A stretch of DNA of 35,919 nt from an uncultured Lachnospiraceae bacterium (GCA_910586715.1 CAJUJG010000002.1:71753-107671), one strand, 5' to 3'. Shown: positions 7,555 through 15,891, counted from the first letter of the stretch. Program-made: numbers and translations. Notes: generated by a model not told the origin, from the letters alone.

Positions 7555-9663
7555 TCATATTGCGCTGATGTCCAGTCCAAATTCATCTGCACTTCCTGCT
7601 GCTTCATTTTTATATGTCACCACACTGTTACTATCTTCTACACCACACTTAATGTTTAACAGCTTACAAAAAGCCTGCACATCGTCAAAATTCCTTACAG
7701 TGCTTTTGTATACCTCATCCAAATAAGAAAACTTATTATTTACAGGAGATGCTATTAGTGCCGTAAGCTCACCTCTGAAGATAATGGACACATTCTCTTT
7801 TGCTCTTGTAATTCCCACATACAACAAGTTTCTCTCTTCACGCACAACTTTTGCCGCTTCATATTCGCAATTACTGTCAATAAGCTTCTTTAAATTCTTG
7901 CTTGATGGAAATAAATCATCCTCAGCATCCACGATGTAAACATCATCTGCTTCCAGACCCTTTGCAGAATGCATTGTATAACATTTTACGCCAAACCTAG
8001 CCTCCATTGCTTCCCGCGCCTTACGTTCCTTTTCGTATTCATCATTTACCATCTGACGGAATGTCTTATTATTTACAATAGGCGCGATCAATTCGTAATA
8101 GTACTCCTTGGGCTTATCCAGCATCCACCACTTTCCGCTTATAATATACTTGTCATATACCGGAAACAGCACTTCAAATACCTGCTGACAGCTCCTTTCG
8201 TTTCTTATTAATAAATTAGCCCTGCTTATAGCCTGCACAAACTGACTGTAACTTTCATCTCTGGATTTGTACTCCACATCAAAAATATTTGTAGGAGATA
8301 AATCACTCTTAAGTCTTTTAACACGTATAACACTGTTCATTGCCAAAATAACCGGGCACTCTTCCACACTGTATTTTTTAAACTCCGGAACCAAATGTGC
8401 CAAAGCCTTTACTCTGTCAACATTCGAAGGTTCCTCGGCGATGAGTGCCAACTCCGTTAGTTCCTTAAAAATTGGAAGGTCAAACACTTTATACAGCTTT
8501 TTCACCCTGAAAGGTACATCCTGCTTAAATAGCTCTTCGGCAATCGGCGTTATTGAAAAATTGTTACGGAATAAAAACATCGTGTCCCTAATCTCTTCTA
8601 CATTCTTTTTTGCTCTCTCGGTTTTTATCCTGCTTACTATGTCCGGAACATCCAACTCCCTGCTCTGCATTACTCTCACGCTTCCACCGTCTCCAACACC
8701 CTTAAACGCTTCTACGGTAACATCATTCGGGAAATAAACGCCCGTAGCATAATCCGCTATTTCATTCCTACACCTGAAAGACTGCGTTAAATCTACCCTT
8801 CTCGCATTGGGGTACAGCTTCAGATATTCACTCACAATTTCAGAACACGCACCATTAAATCCATAAATCTGCTGTTTCATGTCACCAATGACGATTAAGT
8901 TCTTACTTATCACTGATAATATTGTCAGATACAACTTAGTCATATCCTGGAACTCATCCACCACCATTATTTCATATTGTTCCTTATACTGTTCACACAA
9001 CTGTGGGTTATTTGCAAGAACATACAAGGTATAGTTAGGTATATCCCCCTGCGAAATCTTACGCCCTATAAGATTTTGGAAAAACAAATCACTTCTCAGC
9101 TTCTGAAATAAACCAATGCCCATCTCCAACTCCCTGAACCTGTATGAAAGTTCTACATTCTCCTCCTCATAAATCAGGGAATAATTCAAATTATCGATAG
9201 CCAAAAGCACTTTCTTAAGATAATAATAATCGCTGCAGTCTACGCCGTATTTTGCCATATACTCCTGAAGAACCTTCGTATCCTTCTCCCAATCATGCCC
9301 CTCACATATACGCATATCCGGATACTTTTTCGTAACAATTCCCCTGCAGATTGCATGAAATGTGTTAAACTTTACTGTAGGCGCCACACCAACTTTTTTA
9401 CAGGCTGCAAGATACCGCACTTTCAACTCCGCCGTGGCATCCTTTGTATAACTCATCGCATTTATCTTTGCTCCTCTAACACCATGGAACGTCTGCGCCA
9501 TTATCAATCCCTTAATGATACTATGCGATTTACCCGTCCCCGGGTTGGAGAAAGAGTACAGAGGTTTCGTAAAATCCGCTGCAAACTCTTTCTGTTCTTC
9601 CGTTGCAAACGATCCTGTCCTTGCATCCAAAACAGCCAAAGCTTCTCTTATCCTTTTATCCAT
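7555..9663 (-). CDS. UvrD/Rep/PcrA-type superfamily 1 DNA helicase
   Basis: This 702-aa protein carries the full SF1A helicase set: Walker A region FSNPGTGKSHS with GTGKS at 42-46, motif II DEFQD (236-240), motif III IGDMKQQIYGFNGA, motif IV SFRCRNEIADYA, motif V YTMHSAKGLEADDVYIVD and motif VI NLLYVGITRAKENVSI. Family members unwind DNA 3' to 5' in repair, replication restart or plasmid replication. No nuclease or UvrD C-terminal Tudor-like domain is obvious. Motif II is DEFQD, as is common in this family. The ATG is preceded by GGAGG at 7 bases. It follows the recombination genes closely, so a role in replication or recombination is likely. Confidence 0.93.
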   Translation of the reverse strand: MDKRIREALAVLDARTGSFATEEQKEFAADFTKPLYSFSNPGTGKSHSIIKGLIMAQTFHGVRGAKINAMSYTKDATAELKVRYLAACKKVGVAPTVKFNTFHAICRGIVTKKYPDMRICEGHDWEKDTKVLQEYMAKYGVDCSDYYYLKKVLLAIDNLNYSLIYEEENVELSYRFRELEMGIGLFQKLRSDLFFQNLIGRKISQGDIPNYTLYVLANNPQLCEQYKEQYEIMVVDEFQDMTKLYLTILSVISKNLIVIGDMKQQIYGFNGACSEIVSEYLKLYPNARRVDLTQSFRCRNEIADYATGVYFPNDVTVEAFKGVGDGGSVRVMQSRELDVPDIVSRIKTERAKKNVEEIRDTMFLFRNNFSITPIAEELFKQDVPFRVKKLYKVFDLPIFKELTELALIAEEPSNVDRVKALAHLVPEFKKYSVEECPVILAMNSVIRVKRLKSDLSPTNIFDVEYKSRDESYSQFVQAISRANLLIRNERSCQQVFEVLFPVYDKYIISGKWWMLDKPKEYYYELIAPIVNNKTFRQMVNDEYEKERKAREAMEARFGVKCYTMHSAKGLEADDVYIVDAEDDLFPSSKNLKKLIDSNCEYEAAKVVREERNLLYVGITRAKENVSIIFRGELTALIASPVNNKFSYLDEVYKSTVRNFDDVQAFCKLLNIKCGVEDSNSVVTYKNEAAGSADEFGLDISAI

Positions 9664-9681
9664 AACATATCCTCCATAAAA

Positions 9682-10416
9682 CTAAGCAAAATCGATATAG
9701 TCAATCATGTGCTTTTTACTGGTCTCAACTTTCATAATAACTTTTAAAGCTGACATCCATGCTGCTTTAAACTCACTATGTTCTGTCACATCCATTGTTC
9801 CAAACTCATAAGGCAGCACCACAAATTCATGCACATAAATGTCCTCATTGATTTCCCGTCCGTCTAAGTCCTGCATTTTACCTTCAACACAGTCTATTTT
9901 TACAATAGCGCTGCCTTCCACTCTCCAATAAGCATCATGATGTTCCGCATATAAAAGCCATTCCCTTCGCACAGTCGAAAATATATCTTTTGCATAGAAT
10001 CCCAAATCAACCTGCACTTCAGGAAATTTCATCAAAAACGCTATAATAAATGCTTTTGACTTATTTGTCCTGCAGTTTTCAGTATCCAGCTTATAAACCC
10101 GGGTTCTGTCAATACCTCTGAATAAAGCCAACGCGTCTTCCGGTGTTTTCACATCCGTTGGAAGAAGCTTCATCTCCGGCTCATTACATCTCACTGCTTT
10201 GTTATTATGTACTAATATACTGTTTCTCGTCGAATTACCACTGTCACACATACTTACAACAGGATAAAATTTCTTAAGCACACTACAAGCTGCAGGAGTA
10301 AACTTACATCCTGACAAATCCACCTCGGTCAGCTTTTCCAATGTATCTGTCAACTTCCCAGCATGATCGTCTGTTATATATTGCGTTCCCATCAGCCTCA
10401 TAAGCTTTTCAGCCAT
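9682..10416 (-). CDS. Unrecognised 244-aa protein
   Basis: The ATG start is placed by AGGAGG 9 bases upstream; a TTG two codons earlier is too close to it. The N-terminal third contains one leucine-rich-repeat-like turn (LTEVDLSGCKFTPAACSVL), but I cannot find further repeats. The rest is mixed alpha-beta with many aromatic residues, and I see no known catalytic motif. It lies between the Rad50 C-half and the helicase in the same tight cluster, so it may be an accessory recombination factor. Confidence 0.68.
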   Translation of the reverse strand: MAEKLMRLMGTQYITDDHAGKLTDTLEKLTEVDLSGCKFTPAACSVLKKFYPVVSMCDSGNSTRNSILVHNNKAVRCNEPEMKLLPTDVKTPEDALALFRGIDRTRVYKLDTENCRTNKSKAFIIAFLMKFPEVQVDLGFYAKDIFSTVRREWLLYAEHHDAYWRVEGSAIVKIDCVEGKMQDLDGREINEDIYVHEFVVLPYEFGTMDVTEHSEFKAAWMSALKVIMKVETSKKHMIDYIDFA

Positions 10417-10429
10417 ACACAAAATCCTC

Positions 10430-11086
10430 CTAATTTTCTTTACTAACGGTAGTCACATGTTCAGCATTCTTTTTCACATTAAACACTACCGGATCAAGCC
10501 CCTGAAATAACATATCATGCTGCTCAATTCCTACAATCAGTAAATCCTCTTTGAATATCTCTATAAAAGATCTCAACTCCGAGGTTGTTGTATCACTTAA
10601 CGTGTTAAATGCTTCATCTAACAGAATTGCCTGAATTGCATCCGGCTGCGCCTTTACAAGCGTATATCTGATTAGCATACCCATAACTGTCCTGTACGCA
10701 GAGCCTTCTCTAAGATTAATATCCTGACCTGTCGCATTCACAATCTTTGCGGACTTATCACCTACCTTAAGTTCAATACCGCTAACGTCTGCATCCGGAA
10801 CAATCAGACCTGCTTTGCTGATTGCAGTTTTAAGCATATCCATAGACAGCTCTTTTCGTTCCGACGCATACGACTCTATATTTTTATAAATGCGTACTAC
10901 ATAATTAATACATTCTTTGAGAGTTGCCCTCGTGTTTATGTAAGCAGTCAATTCTTCATTAATTTGTTTTGCACGTTCTTCATTCTCCCTTCCAATTCGT
11001 GCACGCTCCTTGCCCTGCGTATAAGCAGTTAATAAACGAGACCTGCAAGAATCAATTTCTTTCTTGAGTTCTTCTGCTTTATACAT
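10430..11086 (-). CDS. sbcC: C-terminal half of a split Rad50/SbcC-type ATPase
   Basis: This 218-aa protein is the C-terminal ATPase lobe of an SMC/Rad50 enzyme on its own. Residues 1-80 are a coiled-coil return helix. An ABC signature-like stretch LREGSAYRTVMGML follows (125-138, standing in for LSGGE), then Walker B and D-loop ILLDEAFNTLSD (154-165) and a His-loop candidate EQHD (188-191). There is no Walker A and no CxxC here. Both are in the gene at 14919-15845, which has the N-lobe and ends in a CPTC hook. The two products should pair to make a gp46/Rad50-like ATPase that works with the Mre11-like nuclease encoded between them. The start has AGGAGG upstream, inside the clamp-like gene it overlaps by 58 bases. 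Confidence 0.82.
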   Translation of the reverse strand: MYKAEELKKEIDSCRSRLLTAYTQGKERARIGRENEERAKQINEELTAYINTRATLKECINYVVRIYKNIESYASERKELSMDMLKTAISKAGLIVPDADVSGIELKVGDKSAKIVNATGQDINLREGSAYRTVMGMLIRYTLVKAQPDAIQAILLDEAFNTLSDTTTSELRSFIEIFKEDLLIVGIEQHDMLFQGLDPVVFNVKKNAEHVTTVSKEN

Positions 11087-12054
11087 ATCTTATTACCTCC
11101 TACTGCCACAGTACAGGACGTACTTCCCGCAAACAGTCTGCACATTGCACTAACCTGACCTAAAGACATCTTAACACTGTAAATCCGTTTACCTCCATAC
11201 CCGGTAATAAACTTTGCAGTTATATCATCCACAAAGATGCCAAAACCTCCCTCCCGTATAATAAACTCGATAGTCATCTGCTTATAACTGCTGCATATAC
11301 ATTCCAAAGTATTCTTCATCCTGCTGAAATCCACTTCCGTAATGTCTTTCATCTCTGCCAAGTACTGTTCGCACATCATAGCACTGCGTATATCAGGACT
11401 GAAAACCGTCACCGCAGCACTCATGTTACTGCCCAATTTCATAACCATCATACCGCTTTCATCATCTTTACAGTAAGTTAAGTCCGATCCTTTCAGGAAC
11501 TTCACCAGTGTACGTACGGATTCCGGAGAGAACATCACGTTGTCAAAGCTTTCAACAGGCTCAATTAGTACACTGTTACTGTACTCAACATAAGCCATTC
11601 CTTTTACCACATTAATATTTGCCTTCACACCGCCCAGCTCTTTGGCAATGGCGTCCAACATACGGGAATCAGCTGCCAAACTGACTATCTCACCTGCTTT
11701 AAACGGTAAAACTGCATCTTTAAGATAAATGCCGTAATCAACCCTTTCTTCCGGTACACGCACGGCATCATACCTGAAATTGTCCTGCCATATTGACAGT
11801 ACATCGCCATTAGTCTGTACGGACACATCACCTTTTTCATTAAGAAGGTTTATTACACTCCCTATCTCAGCTGTAAAAGACTCCTCATCCTTATCTGACT
11901 CTTCAACAGTCATAACCTTTTCCACGAGAATATTAGGGCTGGCTTGTACAATCATTGAGTTGTCCGTAAGCTTGAAATTAACACTGCACTTAGTTCCACC
12001 TGTCAAATCTGTCAACGTGCGCTTGAAGATAGCACATTGTACTCTTGCAAACAT
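11029..12054 (-). CDS. Candidate DNA sliding clamp (DnaN-like, divergent)
   Basis: This 341-aa protein has the length (DnaN about 366 aa) and alternating strand pattern of a three-domain beta clamp. DnaN-like features are an early K-R-T-L-T region, GDVSVQTNGDVLSIWQ resembling strands of domain 1, then FRYDAVRVPEERVDY, matching the F-x-hydrophobic-x-x-x-P-x-E-x-h-P boundary at the end of clamp domain 1. A repeat-like occurrence of similar hairpins follows in the second and third parts. The family match is structural and weak in sequence, so I call it a candidate. Context supports it: it is among replication and recombination genes, and T4 keeps its clamp near gp46/47. No clamp loader is in this window. 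The ribosome binding site (GAGGTGGAG) lies in the upstream gene, which it overlaps by 43 bases. Confidence 0.45.
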   Translation of the reverse strand: MFARVQCAIFKRTLTDLTGGTKCSVNFKLTDNSMIVQASPNILVEKVMTVEESDKDEESFTAEIGSVINLLNEKGDVSVQTNGDVLSIWQDNFRYDAVRVPEERVDYGIYLKDAVLPFKAGEIVSLAADSRMLDAIAKELGGVKANINVVKGMAYVEYSNSVLIEPVESFDNVMFSPESVRTLVKFLKGSDLTYCKDDESGMMVMKLGSNMSAAVTVFSPDIRSAMMCEQYLAEMKDITEVDFSRMKNTLECICSSYKQMTIEFIIREGGFGIFVDDITAKFITGYGGKRIYSVKMSLGQVSAMCRLFAGSTSCTVAVGGNKICIKQKNSRKKLILAGLVY

Positions 12055-12743
12055 TTCTCCACCTCTGTTACATATTCATTCATTACAGCATAAATATTGT
12101 TTAACAGCTCCACCATATTTTCATACTGTTTGTTATATTCAGCCTCACTCGGGTTTTCCTTATACAACTCCGGAATAAGCGCTTCCAATGTGAAAACCTC
12201 CGGAATTTCCACTTTATCCTTGAATACTGCAACGTTAGCCTGAACACCTTTACCAAACTCTGAAACAGCCATCTCCTGCGCTGTCCTATGCTGAATAAAC
12301 TTTTCATACCGTGCTGCATATTCTTTGTTAGCCTTATCCCATACTTCATCATTCCAGCCGCATTCCACCATACTTCCTGACTCTTTATCTGAAACGCTCA
12401 CCATACTCTGCTGCTCCATATTTAGCTGAACAGTATTAATCTTTTTAAACAGCTCTGCAGTTTTCTGCAACTGTTCATTGTATACTTCTTCATCAGGCTC
12501 ATCTTCATACAGCTCTGGTATCATTGCCCTTAATGAAAACTCTTCCGGCAATGCCACTTTTCCATCAAAATACGAAGAATGCTTTTTTATAAACTGGGCA
12601 TACTCAGCAAATTCAAGTTCCTGCGCTGTTCTGCGCCTCATAAACTCCTCCTTGCGTTCGCTGTAAATCCTACTCAGCCTGTCCGCCGCGTTACTAACTG
12701 TATTACAGTTATCGCAGTGAACGGTATTATCCTTTTCAATCAT
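12012..12743 (-). CDS. Protein with internal tandem duplication, unknown function
   Basis: This 243-aa protein has an N-terminal CDNC cysteine pair (residues 10-13). Two copies of an approximately 75-residue unit follow. Each unit runs R/H-R-T-A-Q-E, then an F-x-x-K/D-V segment, then (V/A)LPEEFSLRAMIPELY in copy 1 and VEIPEVFTLEALIPELY in copy 2, then an E-Y/V-N-x-Q helix. The unit is helical and acidic. I know no family for it. It lies between the Mre11-like nuclease and the clamp candidate in one operon, so it may be a structural adaptor or a protein-protein interaction module for the recombination complex. GGAGG lies 8 bases before the ATG, and that site sits in a 19-base direct repeat shared with the end of the preceding gene. 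Confidence 0.75.
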   Translation of the reverse strand: MIEKDNTVHCDNCNTVSNAADRLSRIYSERKEEFMRRRTAQELEFAEYAQFIKKHSSYFDGKVALPEEFSLRAMIPELYEDEPDEEVYNEQLQKTAELFKKINTVQLNMEQQSMVSVSDKESGSMVECGWNDEVWDKANKEYAARYEKFIQHRTAQEMAVSEFGKGVQANVAVFKDKVEIPEVFTLEALIPELYKENPSEAEYNKQYENMVELLNNIYAVMNEYVTEVEKCLQEYNVLSSSAR

Positions 12744-12746
12744 GTT

Positions 12747-12800
12747 TCATTCCTCCATCTACATAGACAGTTATCAGCTAATCATTCCTCCATCTACATA
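12747..12800. repeat. 19-bp direct repeat pair spanning a gene junction
   Basis: The sequence TATGTAGATGGAGGAATGA (minus strand) occurs at 12782-12800 and again at 12747-12765, 35 bases apart. The first copy encodes the last residues of the Mre11-like protein (YVDGGM). The second lies between the genes and supplies the ribosome binding site for the duplicated-domain protein. The identity is exact over 19 bases. Confidence 0.9.
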
Positions 12801-13850
12801 TATTTTGAATAATTCCTCCAAACTTTCGGGATTGCTCAAAATACTCCTTACCAACGCTTTGTCTTTAGAAGTATAACCTTTAACATTCATAAAAGCATTC
12901 AAAGAAAGTAGTACATCCTCATAATGCTCATACGTAACGGTCGGTACCGTTTCATGCAGACTCTCTATGCCTTTACCTCTCAGTGACTTCAGCTTTTTCT
13001 GAAGTTCCTCTTTATTCTTCTTACTGAATGTCACCATATTGGTTTTCAAATCAAACGGTATAAACTCCATCTTCACCGCATCATTATCCTGCACTGTTAT
13101 CAAAGGCATCATAATACTTGAATGTCTGCTGTTCTCCCCTGCATCAACATTTGTCAATGAACCCGGAATAATCATTGTAACCATTCCATTTGGCAGACCA
13201 ATCGTAAACTTTCCAATTGGATTATGAATATGTCCTACAATCGCCAAATCAACTCCTTCCAAAGCTGCTGCTATATCCTTATTCGATGACGCCATATAAC
13301 CGTAATTTGTGTTTATGAGCTGAGCGCTCGGCACTATCTTTTCAGAATGGTATACAGCGATATGAAATTTTGCCCAAGGCTCCCTCTTTGACTTGTAATC
13401 CAACGCACCCTCTTCACTGATTTTGTAATGCATCAGCGATATCTGCACATTACCTACTCTTAAGCTTTCCGGAGTTCTCATAATCTGCTCACGCCTGTAT
13501 ACAGGACGTCTGCTTTTAAATACCGGATGTGGCTGTATCAGATGTAATTCAGGATTACTGTCCATATTAAGCCTTATATGATTACCTATTACACCATAAA
13601 AATTACCTCTTAACACATTACACATTTCCAAGTCCAACGCATTATCCGCGAGTGCTGCTGAGACATCTGAATTATAACCTCTGTCGTACCAGTCGCCTAA
13701 TGAGACAAAATAATCAATGTTATGATTTCGAATGACGTTAATTAAATCTGTTTGAACCGCAATATTACACTGGACATAACCCTCTATTGTTGTTATATCC
13801 TTCGAACGCTTATGCAGGTCTCCACCAAATAAAATCTTTATATCGCTCAT
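12774..13850 (-). CDS. sbcD: Mre11/SbcD-type metallophosphoesterase nuclease
   Basis: This 358-aa protein (start chosen at the ATG after GAGGAAGAG; a longer form from 13868 is possible) has all the calcineurin-like phosphoesterase motifs: D11 and H13 in FGGDLHKRS, SLGDWYDRG, GVIGNHI, a later LMHYKI histidine and IVGHIHNP. These bind two metals in SbcD, Mre11 and T4 gp47. With a Rad50/SbcC partner they process DNA ends and hairpins to start recombination. The C-terminal third is helical and would bind the Rad50 coiled coil. The two halves of its likely ATPase partner flank it at 14919-15845 and 10430-11086. The length is similar to gp47 (339 aa). Confidence 0.9.
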   Translation of the reverse strand: MSDIKILFGGDLHKRSKDITTIEGYVQCNIAVQTDLINVIRNHNIDYFVSLGDWYDRGYNSDVSAALADNALDLEMCNVLRGNFYGVIGNHIRLNMDSNPELHLIQPHPVFKSRRPVYRREQIMRTPESLRVGNVQISLMHYKISEEGALDYKSKREPWAKFHIAVYHSEKIVPSAQLINTNYGYMASSNKDIAAALEGVDLAIVGHIHNPIGKFTIGLPNGMVTMIIPGSLTNVDAGENSRHSSIMMPLITVQDNDAVKMEFIPFDLKTNMVTFSKKNKEELQKKLKSLRGKGIESLHETVPTVTYEHYEDVLLSLNAFMNVKGYTSKDKALVRSILSNPESLEELFKIYVDGGMIS

Positions 13851-13868
13851 TTTCTCTTCCTCATGCAT

Positions 13869-13900
13869 AAAAAAAAAAAGAATACTGCTATTCCTTTTTT
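13869..13900 (-). terminator. Weak intrinsic terminator or attenuator
   Basis: Read on the minus strand, AAGGAAUA, a GCAG loop and UAUUCUUU form a short AT-rich stem with one G-U pair, followed by a run of 11 T. The stop codon of the upstream 131-aa gene lies inside the stem. The hairpin is weak, so partial read-through into the Mre11-like gene is likely. Confidence 0.4.
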
Positions 13901-14283
13901 ATAAGCTCGCCGTTTTTCAGTTCCAAATTGTTATCTTTCAAAAACTTGCTTCTGGCTCTTGCCATAGTCTGCTCTGCAAGCACCTTTCCTGCCTGTATAG
14001 GACTTTCATCAACATATACATACTTTTTAAGATACTCATATACTTTTGCATTATCTTCGTCTTTCCTTTCCCGGCAGACCATACAGAACAGTGAAATTGC
14101 TATAGCCACATCGTTTGTAATATCTTTCCTGATAAAACTCAGGTCTCTGTCTGAATAGTACGAATCCATAAGGTAAAAGTAAAATGATTTCTCATCATCT
14201 GCAAGCAGCGCACTTAACTCATGACATGTTTTAATATCCTGCAGTTCTGCAGTTCTCTCCCTGTACAATCTACCTAAATCCAT
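13888..14283 (-). CDS. Unrecognised 131-aa helical protein
   Basis: The protein is soluble, mostly alpha-helical and charged, with a lysine-rich end (LKNGELIKKE). I find no motif or family. AGGAGG lies 8 bases before the ATG. It begins immediately after the stop of the nucleotidyltransferase-like gene, so the two are coupled. It could be a partner of that protein in an AbiE-like pair, where the antitoxin is a separate small protein, but it lacks a visible DNA-binding helix-turn-helix. Confidence 0.65.
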   Translation of the reverse strand: MDLGRLYRERTAELQDIKTCHELSALLADDEKSFYFYLMDSYYSDRDLSFIRKDITNDVAIAISLFCMVCRERKDEDNAKVYEYLKKYVYVDESPIQAGKVLAEQTMARARSKFLKDNNLELKNGELIKKE

Positions 14284-14907
14284 TTAACACCCCTCCTGTT
14301 CCGACCTCACCAGCATCCTTAAATCGGCACGCAAAGCGTTGCATACACGTTCATCATATTCCGTGGCAAGGACACTTTCAGCCTTTGAAACAATATGTCT
14401 GTCCAACAGACCGCTATGTACTATATCTCTTACGTCTTTTCTGCGTTCCTTCATACCAATCAGTTTTGTGATAAGCAAATCTTCTTTAGCAAGAATATAG
14501 ACCTCTATTGCGGTAAACTCCGGTCTATACCTTACTGCACGTTCCTTATAGTTTCCGCCTAAAACAACGACCTCACTTGCATTATCGCTTATAAACTGAC
14601 CTACAAGCTGCTTAATATTATCTTCCATTTTATTCGCCATGTCAATATCCAATGTCATTTTATAATTAAGCGAATGAAATATCATTGCAGCTCCGCCAAG
14701 TATGTAAAACACCGGCACATAGTTCAAATTTTCCGCTTTAATAGTTTCATTTACCAAGACAAGATTGTTATTCAGCTCCCCTTTTACAGACCCGCTTAAA
14801 TCATAAAGGTCAAAACTGTTTGAGACAGTATAGTCACAATTTCGAAAATTTGCGCAGCAACCGCTTGATGTCAGCTCACCGCCACATTTAGGACATACAC
14901 CCTCCAT
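14284..14907 (-). CDS. Nucleotidyltransferase-like protein (AbiEii/DUF6036 type) with zinc ribbon
   Basis: This 207-aa protein starts with a cysteine cluster (C5-P-K-C8, C17, C18, C24) that could bind zinc. At 69-90 comes ILGGAAMIFHSLNYKMTLDIDM, whose GG (71-72) and D87-x-D89 match the GGxAx-n-R-x-T-x-D-h-D pattern of minimal nucleotidyltransferases such as AbiEii toxins and DUF6036 proteins. A distal KDVRDIVHSGLL helix is also like that family. These proteins add nucleotides to RNAs or, in many cases, act in toxin-antitoxin or phage defence loci. The canonical G-S pocket is replaced by G-G, as in the family. It lies just downstream of the Rad50 N-half gene (11-base gap). The zinc-ribbon fusion is not something I know in AbiEii. 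The function here is unknown. Confidence 0.6.
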   Translation of the reverse strand: MEGVCPKCGGELTSSGCCANFRNCDYTVSNSFDLYDLSGSVKGELNNNLVLVNETIKAENLNYVPVFYILGGAAMIFHSLNYKMTLDIDMANKMEDNIKQLVGQFISDNASEVVVLGGNYKERAVRYRPEFTAIEVYILAKEDLLITKLIGMKERRKDVRDIVHSGLLDRHIVSKAESVLATEYDERVCNALRADLRMLVRSEQEGC

Positions 14908-14918
14908 CCTTTACCTCC

Positions 14919-15845
14919 CTACTTATTTTCCACAAAAAGTCTGTGACATGTCGGACATCTACCGCTGCGCAAATCACTCATGTCAGCTATCAGCTGCGAT
15001 AAATTATCCGGCTCGTCAAACCCGTTTATCTCATGTAATAACTCCAATCTATTAAGCCTGAACGGCTTTAACTCAGGTCTTCCCGCTTTTGGCGGCATGT
15101 CTATCTTTTCAAGTGTCATGACTTTTACAGGCAGTATTTCCAGCTTAGGAAGCAACGACAACTTCTGCAGTTCTATAGCCGTAAAGTTCTTTAAAACTTC
15201 ATACAACTGCCATAACCTGCCGCATATTTCTTCATAAGCCTGATAATCGAACAGTGTTATCATGTTTTTAATACGTTCTGCCTGTGCTATCTTTTCGTCA
15301 AAATCCTTGATGCGCTGTCTCGCCGTAGGATATGTTATTTCTTTGAAGTTCTTTAAAAACTCTTTTGCAATCTTATCCTCTGTTATGGATTCCACAATCT
15401 CACCATTCATGGTCTTTGTAGTATTGACAAACGGCATAAGACCAAACGTCTCATACAGCTGTAAACAAACACTGTTCTTCCCATAACATCTAAATCCAAA
15501 CTCATATATAAGCTCTGACAGCCCTCCATCCCTAAATGTCCGTGTTGTCTTCTCTCCTGATGCCCTTTCTAGCATCATCGCGCAATTAATGCGTTCCCGG
15601 GAAAGCTGCACTAACAGTTTCGCGCCGTTATGTTCAATAAGAATATAGGCAGTCATTTCTTTATCATTGATAAGAGCCTGCCTTTCATCTTCGTCCAATA
15701 TTTTTAAAGTTACAACCGCGCTTAACGCTTTTATCAGAATAGACTTGCCGTTTGAATTGTCTCCCTTAATCTGCACAAGACCTTTATCGGGAAAACTAAA
15801 TACACCCGACTTTATACTCTGAATATTTGTTAAAATAACGTTCAT
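14919..15845 (-). CDS. sbcC: N-terminal half of a split Rad50/SbcC-type ATPase, ending at the zinc hook
   Basis: This 308-aa protein begins like Rad50/SbcC/T4 gp46: a first strand MNVILTNIQSIKSGVFSF, then P-loop GDNSNGKSILIKAL with GDNSNGKS at 28-35. A Q-loop region (CLQLYETFGLMPF) and a coiled-coil helix follow at about 160-290. It stops with RCPTCHRL, a CxxC (C297, C300) that is the zinc hook normally found in the middle of the protein. The stop codon follows eight residues later, so the gene ends just past the hook. The Walker B/signature lobe is encoded separately at 10430-11086. Combined length (526 aa) is close to gp46 (560 aa). The start lies directly after the strong terminator of the 414-aa gene, so it must have its own promoter or depend on read-through. 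Confidence 0.83.
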   Translation of the reverse strand: MNVILTNIQSIKSGVFSFPDKGLVQIKGDNSNGKSILIKALSAVVTLKILDEDERQALINDKEMTAYILIEHNGAKLLVQLSRERINCAMMLERASGEKTTRTFRDGGLSELIYEFGFRCYGKNSVCLQLYETFGLMPFVNTTKTMNGEIVESITEDKIAKEFLKNFKEITYPTARQRIKDFDEKIAQAERIKNMITLFDYQAYEEICGRLWQLYEVLKNFTAIELQKLSLLPKLEILPVKVMTLEKIDMPPKAGRPELKPFRLNRLELLHEINGFDEPDNLSQLIADMSDLRSGRCPTCHRLFVENK

Positions 15846-15859
15846 TCAACCCACTCCAC

Positions 15860-15891
15860 AAAAAAAGGACCCCTGCTTAAAACAGGAGTCC
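15860..15891 (-). terminator. Strong intrinsic terminator
   Basis: On the minus strand a 9-bp stem GGACTCCTG/CAGGGGTCC (one T-G pair) with a 7-base loop is followed directly by a run of seven T. It lies about 40 bases past the stop of the 414-aa gene and ends that unit before the Rad50 N-half gene. Confidence 0.92.

Noticed and set aside
7007..7558. ATG at 7558 as start of the tail-anchored protein
   Set aside because: It overlaps the helicase stop as ATGA but has no ribosome binding site; the GTG at 7540 has AGGAGG at 7 bases. Kept only as an alternative.
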